64,000 bases of DNA from CAVWSM01 sp963799425 (GTDB lineage Bacteria > Actinomycetota > Actinomycetes > Jiangellales > Jiangellaceae): positions 558,001 to 622,000 of the forward strand of contig CAWCXA010000007.1 of the NCBI GenBank assembly GCA_963799425.1, given 5' to 3'. The number at the start of each line of letters is the position of its first letter. Position 1 is the first letter of the stretch. The notes under the pieces were generated by a model. The model saw only the letters and a list, made by a program, of their open reading frames with translations, was not told the origin of the DNA and did no database searches. This document shows positions 59,182-64,000 of this stretch, one piece after another. Both the position numbers and the translations under genes were made by a program.

Positions 59182-61431
59182 GTGATCGACACCACGAAGC
59201 ACGCCGCCGAGACCCCCGACCACCCCCAACCGTGGGCCGAGCTTGGCCTCAAACAGGACGAGTACGACCGCATCCGCGGCATCCTCGCGCGCCGCCCGAC
59301 GAGCAGCGAGCTCGCGATGTACTCCGTGATGTGGAGCGAGCACTGCTCCTACAAGAGCTCCAAGGTCCACCTCCGGCAGTTCGGCGACAAGGCTCCGCAG
59401 ACGGCCGCGCTGATGGTTGGCATCGGCGAGAACGCCGGCGTGGTCGACATCGGCGATGGGTACGCCGTCACCTTCAAGGTCGAGTCGCACAACCACCCCT
59501 CCTACGTCGAGCCGTACCAAGGTGCCGCTACCGGCGTCGGCGGCATCGTCCGGGACATCTTGTCCATGGGTGCTCGCCCCATCGCGGTCATGGACCCGCT
59601 GCGGTTCGGCCCGCTCGACCACCCCGACACCCACCGCGTACTCCCCGGTGTAGTGGCCGGTGTCGGTGGTTACGGCAACTGCCTCGGTCTGCCCAACATT
59701 GGCGGCGAGGTCGTCTTTGACGAGACCTACCTCGGCAACCCGCTCGTCAACGCGCTCTGCGTCGGAGTCATGCGGCACGAGGAGATCCACCTCGCCAAGG
59801 CGGCCGGGGTGGGCAACCAGGTGATCCTGTACGGCGCCAAGACCGGGGGCGACGGCATCGGCGGCGTGTCCGTACTCGCCTCGGAGTCGTTCGACGCCAC
59901 GGGGCCAGCCAAGCGCCCGTCCGTCCAGGTCGGCGACCCGTTCATGGAGAAGCTGCTCATCGAGTGCACGCTCGAGCTGTTCCGCGAAGGGCTCGTGCTC
60001 GGGATCCAGGACCTCGGCGGTGCCGGCCTGTCCTGCGCGACGTCCGAGCTCGCGAGTGCGGGCGAAGGCGGCATGCACGTGGTGCTCGACACCGTCCCGC
60101 TACGCGACGCGTCGCTCGCTCCTGAGGAGATCCTCATGAGCGAGTCGCAGGAGCGCATGATGGCGATCGTCGAGCCGGCCAAGGTTGACCGGTTCCTCGA
60201 GATCTGCCGCAAGTGGGACGTCGACGCCGCTGTCATCGGCGAGGTCAACGACTCGGGCCGACTCACGATCGAGTGGCGCGGCGAGGTGGTCGTCGACGTG
60301 CCGCCGCGCACGGTGGCGCACGAGGGCCCGGTGTACGAGCGTCCGTACGCCCGACCGTCCTGGCAGGACGCATTGCAAGCGGCGACGCCGGATGCGCTCG
60401 CACGACCGTCGTCCGGTGACGAGCTGCGCGCGACGCTGCTGCTGCTCGCCGCGTCACCCAACCTTTGCGACAAGTCGTGGGTGACCGACCAGTACGACCG
60501 GTACGTGCTCGGCAACACGGTCCTGGCCCAGCCTGAGGACGCAGGTGTCGTACGCGTCGACGAGTCCACCGGCCTGGGTGTCGCGATCTCCACCGACTGC
60601 AACGGGCGGTTCGCCAAGCTCGACCCCTATGCAGGGGCGCAGCTGGCCCTGGCCGAGGCCTACCGCAACGTCGCGGTCACTGGCGCGCGCCCGCTTGCAG
60701 TGACCGACTGCCTCAACTTCGGCTCGCCCGAGGACCCCGATGTGATGTGGCAGTTTGCCGAGGCCGTACGGGGGCTCGCCGACGCCTGTCAGGAGCTCGG
60801 CACACCGGTGACCGGCGGCAACGTCAGCTTCTACAACCAGACCGGCGAGACGGCGATCCTGCCCACCCCGGTCGTCGGTGTGCTCGGAGTGCTCGACGAC
60901 GTCACACGCCGTACGCCGCAAGGGTTCCGCAGCCCTGGGCAGGTCATCTACCTGCTGGGCACCACCCGTGACGAGCTGGCCGGGTCGGAGTGGGCGCACG
61001 TCGTACACAGCCACCTCGGCGGTCTGCCGCCGCAGGTCGACCTGGCGGTCGAGCGCGAGCTCGCCGACATCCTCATCAACGCCTCGCGCGACGGCCTGAT
61101 CGACGCCGCACACGACCTGTCCGACGGTGGCTTGGCGCAGGCGCTGGTCGAGTCGACGCTGCGTTACGGCGCGGGCGCGCGGGTGTGGGTGCCGGACGGG
61201 ATCGAGCCGTTCGTGTTCCTGTTCTCCGAGTCGGCGGGGCGCGCAATCGTCGCGGTGCCGCGCTCGGAGGAGGTCCGCTTCACCGACATGTGCACGGCGC
61301 GGCGGTTCCCGCACGAGCGCATCGGCGTCATCGACGACGGGGGAGCGCTCGACGTGCAGGAGCAGTTCAGCATCCCGCTCGACGAGCTGCGCGCTGCCTG
61401 GACCGGCACGCTGCCCGCAGCTTTCGCCTGA
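59182..61431 (+). CDS. purL: FGAM synthase large subunit
   Basis: PurL of the small type, 749 residues. Together with PurS and PurQ it converts FGAR to FGAM using glutamine and ATP. The sequence includes ELAMYSVMWSEHCSYKSSKVHL, VTFKVESHNHPSYVEPYQGAATGVGGIVRDILSMGARPI, LGNPLVNALCVG, EGLVLGIQDLGGAGLSCATSELA and GNVSFYNQTGETAI, all conserved. GTG 59182. The partners purS and purQ lie 16 kb upstream, on the far side of the pst cluster, while in related bacteria they are often next to purL. Confidence 0.97.
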   Translation: MIDTTKHAAETPDHPQPWAELGLKQDEYDRIRGILARRPTSSELAMYSVMWSEHCSYKSSKVHLRQFGDKAPQTAALMVGIGENAGVVDIGDGYAVTFKVESHNHPSYVEPYQGAATGVGGIVRDILSMGARPIAVMDPLRFGPLDHPDTHRVLPGVVAGVGGYGNCLGLPNIGGEVVFDETYLGNPLVNALCVGVMRHEEIHLAKAAGVGNQVILYGAKTGGDGIGGVSVLASESFDATGPAKRPSVQVGDPFMEKLLIECTLELFREGLVLGIQDLGGAGLSCATSELASAGEGGMHVVLDTVPLRDASLAPEEILMSESQERMMAIVEPAKVDRFLEICRKWDVDAAVIGEVNDSGRLTIEWRGEVVVDVPPRTVAHEGPVYERPYARPSWQDALQAATPDALARPSSGDELRATLLLLAASPNLCDKSWVTDQYDRYVLGNTVLAQPEDAGVVRVDESTGLGVAISTDCNGRFAKLDPYAGAQLALAEAYRNVAVTGARPLAVTDCLNFGSPEDPDVMWQFAEAVRGLADACQELGTPVTGGNVSFYNQTGETAILPTPVVGVLGVLDDVTRRTPQGFRSPGQVIYLLGTTRDELAGSEWAHVVHSHLGGLPPQVDLAVERELADILINASRDGLIDAAHDLSDGGLAQALVESTLRYGAGARVWVPDGIEPFVFLFSESAGRAIVAVPRSEEVRFTDMCTARRFPHERIGVIDDGGALDVQEQFSIPLDELRAAWTGTLPAAFA

Positions 61432-61460
61432 GTCGTCCTGCTTGGATGCGCTCAACTTCG

Positions 61461-61515
61461 CGTGTTGTACGTGCGTTTTCGGCTGCCGTGAGGCGCAAAT
61501 TGCACGTTCAGCACG
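61461..61515. terminator. Inverted repeat after purL
   Basis: CGTGTTGTACGTGC (61461-61474) and GCACGTTCAGCACG (61502-61515) pair in 12 of 14 positions around a 27-base loop, 29 bases after the purL stop. No T-run. Confidence 0.4.
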
Positions 61516-61669
61516 CGAGGTGGCGCGAGGCTCAGGCCGCTGGCTTCCGGCTGCGGGCTCGTTTACCCATCGCTTGCCACGTGGGCGTCTGCCGTTCAAC
61601 ACCCGCCCTTAGGTTCCCTCCGACTAGGCGTGCATGCCCAATGCCGGCACGTTCATCGGAAGGAAAAGA
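61516..61669. other. Leader region of the choice-of-anchor gene
   Basis: About 150 bases upstream of the ATG at 61670. GGAAGGAAAAG is the ribosome site; I can define no promoter motif or other feature. Confidence 0.35.
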
Positions 61670-63588
61670 ATGTCGCACTCTCGCCCTGCCCCCACCGTCG
61701 TCGGATGGCTCTGACGGCGGCCGCGGTCGCGGGGCTCCTCGGCGTGGCGGTTGTCCCCGCTCACGCGCAAGACCCAACAAACGCCGCGCCACGGATCGAC
61801 GGGCCGACCCTGCTCACGACCGACGTCAACAAGCCCATCAAGCTGGACGCCGGCCTGAGCGACGACGGCGTCGTACGGGCCCCGGACCTCACCGTCACCG
61901 TCAGCGGCGGCACCCTCGACCTCGCCGACCAACCCGGCCTCACCATCACCGGCGACAAAACCAACGCGGTCACCGCCACCGGACCAGTTGCGGCGCTCGA
62001 CAAGGCGCTGGAGAAGGCCGTCGTCACGCCCGATCGCGGCTTCGAGGGCACGGTGGCCCTGCATCTCGCAGCCGGTGACGGCGGGCTCACGACGCAGGCC
62101 GACCTGTACGTCGACGTCCGCAAAGGCGGGCTCCCGGACGTGCAGCTCAAGCCGCTCGGTGGCATCGACCTGCCCGCCGGCTCGGAGATTGCCGCCTACG
62201 ACAAGCGCAGTGAGCGCGCCGTCGTCGTCGCTGGGACATCCACCCTGGCCAGCATCGTCGATCTATCGAGACCCAAGAGCCCCAAGCTGATCACGACTGT
62301 GGACCTCTCGGCTTTCGGCGGCGCGCTGTCGAGCGTGGCCATCCGCGACGGTGTGGCCGCGATCGCGGTCATCAACTCACCGAAGACCGAGCCGGGCAAG
62401 CTCGTGTTCATCGACCTCAACGGCCGGATCCTCAAGGACATCGTGGTGGGAGCCAACCCCGACATGGTGGCGTGGACACCTGACGGTGACACCATCCTTG
62501 TCGCCAACGAGGGCGAGCCCGAGTGCGTCGACGAGACTACGTACGTAGATCCCGAGGGCTCGGTGAGCATCGTCGACGTTGACCATGGCATCAAGCGGCT
62601 CGATCAGGATGACGTGACGACGGCCGACTTTGGCGCATTCGACGCGGCCGCGCTGCGCGCCGAGGGCGTACGGATCTTCGACATCGCCGCCAGCGCGGCC
62701 GCCGACCTGGAGCCGGAGTACATCGCCGTCGACGAGGACTCCCGCAAGGCCTGGGTCACTCTCCAGGAGAACAACGCCATCGGCCTGCTCGACCTGCGCA
62801 ATGGCGAGTTCACCGACATCGTCCCGCTCGGGTTCAAGGACCACTCGTTGCCGGGTAATGGTCTCGACGCCAGCGACCGCGACGGCGGCAACATCATCGT
62901 GCCGCACCCGGTGCTCGGTATGTACCAGCCCGACTCCATCGCGGCGTTCGAGGCGCGCGACCACCGCACGTACACCGTCAGCGCCAACGAAGGTGATGTT
63001 CGCGAGTGGGAGGGCTGTGTCGAGGAGGAGGAGCGGGTCAACGACCTCGACGAGAACGTGCCCGACGAGACGTACGGCCGGCTCGCCGTCACCAACGCCG
63101 TGCCGTACGACGGCAACCCGGCCAACGGTCTCTACAGCTTCGGCGCCCGGTCGTTCTCCATCCGCGACACGAAGGGTCAGCTCGTCTGGGACTCCGGCGA
63201 CACCCTCGAGCGGCTCACGGCCGACCTGCTGCCCGCGTTCTTCAACGTGAGCAACGAGGATGCGCCTGAGCGTGACTCACGAAGCGACGCGAAGGGCCCC
63301 GAGCCGGAGGGTGCGACGGTCCTCCACGCGTACGGCCGCGACCTCGCATTTGTGGGCCTCGAGCGCATCGGCGGGATCATGGCCTTCGACGTCACCCGAC
63401 CCACGGCGCCGCAGTGGCTGGAGTGGGAGACCTCGACCTTCGACTTCAACAACGTCGAGGGCGACCGCGGCCCCGAGGGGCTCACCGTGATCGACGCCAA
63501 GGACAGCCCGACCGACCGGCCGCTGGTCGTCGTCACGTACGAGCTCAGCAACACGCTGCAGGTGTTCGAGGTCACCGGCCGGCGCTGA
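61670..63588 (+). CDS. Choice-of-anchor I secreted protein
   Basis: About 635 residues. The signal peptide ALTAAAVAGLLGVAVVPAHAQ and a cadherin-like/Ig-like front (RIDGPTLLTTDVNKPIKLDAGLSDDG) are followed by a beta-propeller-like body: VDLSRPKSPKLITTVDLSAFG, NPDMVAWTPDGDTILVANEGEPE, GSVSIVDV, RTYTVSANEGDVREWEG and FNNVEGDRGPEGLTVI, diagnostic for the choice-of-anchor I family, which resembles alkaline-phosphatase-like surface proteins. ATG 61670 has GGAAGGAAAAG; its frame meets the main frame only if one C is missing from the run near 61692. ATG 61705 is the first in-frame start. No C-terminal anchor is visible. Confidence 0.82.
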
Positions 63589-63590
63589 CG

Positions 63591-63932
63591 ACGTCGTCCG
63601 GGGCCGCGGCACCGAGTCCAGAGACGTCGGCCGGGACGGGTGCCGGCGCCGAAACGGGCACCGTCATCAACGTCGACGAGCGGGACTTCAGCATCGAGCT
63701 CTCGACGATGGAGCTCAGCGCTGGCACGTACACGTTTGTCGCCACCAACAGTGGAGAGACGACTCACGCGCTCGAGATCGAGGGCGAGGGGCTCGAGGAG
63801 GAGACCGACGATCTCTCGCCCGGTGACTCCGGCTCCCTGACCGTCACGCTCGAGGCGGGCGACTACACCCTGTACTGCCCGGTCGACGGTCACAGAGCAA
63901 TGGGCATGGAGGTGCAGATCACCGTTACCTAG
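63591..63932 (+). pseudogene. Cupredoxin-domain protein lacking its N-terminus
   Basis: About 113 codons: a Ser/Ala/Gly linker, then a small cupredoxin: VINVDERDFSIELSTMELSAGTYTFVATNSGETTHALEIEG (copper His) and LEAGDYTLYCPVDGHRAMGMEVQITV (Cys, His, Met ligands). A type-I copper protein expected to be secreted, yet no signal peptide or start codon precedes the linker; the choice-of-anchor gene ends two bases before it. The 5' end seems lost or the two frames were joined by an indel. Confidence 0.65.
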
Positions 63933-63936
63933 GGAG

Positions 63937-64000
63937 TCACGCGGGCCCGCGCAGCCGCGCCAGCGTCAAGCCGTCGGCAACCGGGAGCACGACCGCGTCG
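63937..64000 (-). CDS. C-terminal end of a probable methyltransferase
   Basis: The last 20 codons of a minus-strand gene that enters from the right edge: AVVLPVADGLTLARLRG then stop 63937-63939. The VLPVxDGLTLA ending is common in class I SAM-dependent O-methyltransferases. Too short for certainty. Confidence 0.45.
   Translation of the reverse strand, partial: DAVVLPVADGLTLARLRGPA

Noticed and set aside
59070..60078. Upstream extension of the SGNH hydrolase frame to 632 residues.
   Set aside because: It is opposite to purL and has no protein-like pattern; the signal peptide starts at 59070.
1..64000. CRISPR arrays, tRNA or rRNA genes, phage integrase, att sites.
   Set aside because: No regularly spaced direct repeats, no tRNA-like cloverleaf that I could recognise, and no integrase or phage structural gene were seen.

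Overview
The window is high-GC DNA with dense genes on both strands, many GTG and TTG starts, F420-type luciferase-like oxidoreductases, a purS/purQ/purL-type FGAM synthase and a mycobacterial-style htdX-fabG4-fadA2 lipid block. It looks like an actinomycete chromosome, possibly Nocardioidaceae/Propionibacteriales; the genus is an inference I cannot confirm. The purine genes purD, purB, purC, purS, purQ and purL are scattered through it among accessory modules.

Layout. 0-4 kb: tail of a class III aminotransferase, a small protein, purD and an overlapping ABC-2 exporter. 4-8.3 kb: a minus-strand operon (HipA-like kinase, DUF3037, F420 oxidoreductase) and a plus-strand DUF4331 cluster with a Tat-signal peptide and a His-rich protein. 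8.3-22 kb: a patchwork of small accessory genes (SRPBCC proteins, SMP-30, secreted GH3, ArsR/SRPBCC pair, secreted GHL10-type hydrolase, acetyltransferases, VOC proteins, alpha/beta hydrolase, HIT-like, GyrI-like, PH domain, pterin dehydratase-VOC). Several of these are truncated. 22-32 kb: purB, then a fatty-acid module (acyl-CoA ligase, thiolase, FabG4-like gene, HtdX-like dehydratase, F420 oxidoreductase, TetR, SCP2, acyl-CoA dehydrogenase). Two look-alike operators suggest one TetR regulon for this module. 32-40.8 kb: ClpP-like protein with altered active site, VOC, cupin, GMC oxidoreductase, MerR, NAD-epimerase with divergent TetR, and a polar amino-acid ABC importer. 40.8-43.6 kb: purC-purS-purQ and an ATP-grasp protein. 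43.7-56.9 kb: an expanded phosphate-transport (pst) operon. 57-58.2 kb: small genes and gene debris including an IS110 transposase remnant. 58.2-64 kb: SGNH hydrolase, purL, choice-of-anchor I protein, cupredoxin and the tail of a probable methyltransferase.

The most unusual region is 43.7-56.9 kb. Between pstC-pstA-pstS and pstB lie two further large binding-protein-like secreted proteins, an Ig-repeat protein whose C-terminus resembles a WxL domain, a DUF916 (WxL-interacting-type) membrane protein, a second protein sharing a domain with the Ig-repeat protein, and a sortase-fold protein in which both catalytic His and Cys appear replaced. I read this as a cell-surface assembly coupled to phosphate uptake, built like the WxL loci of Firmicutes but with a non-catalytic sortase. 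Function is inferred only from domains and context.

Caution on sequence quality. Many genes, above all in 44-52 kb, carry one- or two-base frame disruptions while each reading-frame segment stays free of stops and well conserved. Sequencing or assembly error is the simplest explanation there; true gene decay is better supported for the fragments at 8.3, 14.2, 17.0, 27 and 57.8-58.2 kb. Coordinates of frame-disrupted genes span the whole reconstructed gene.
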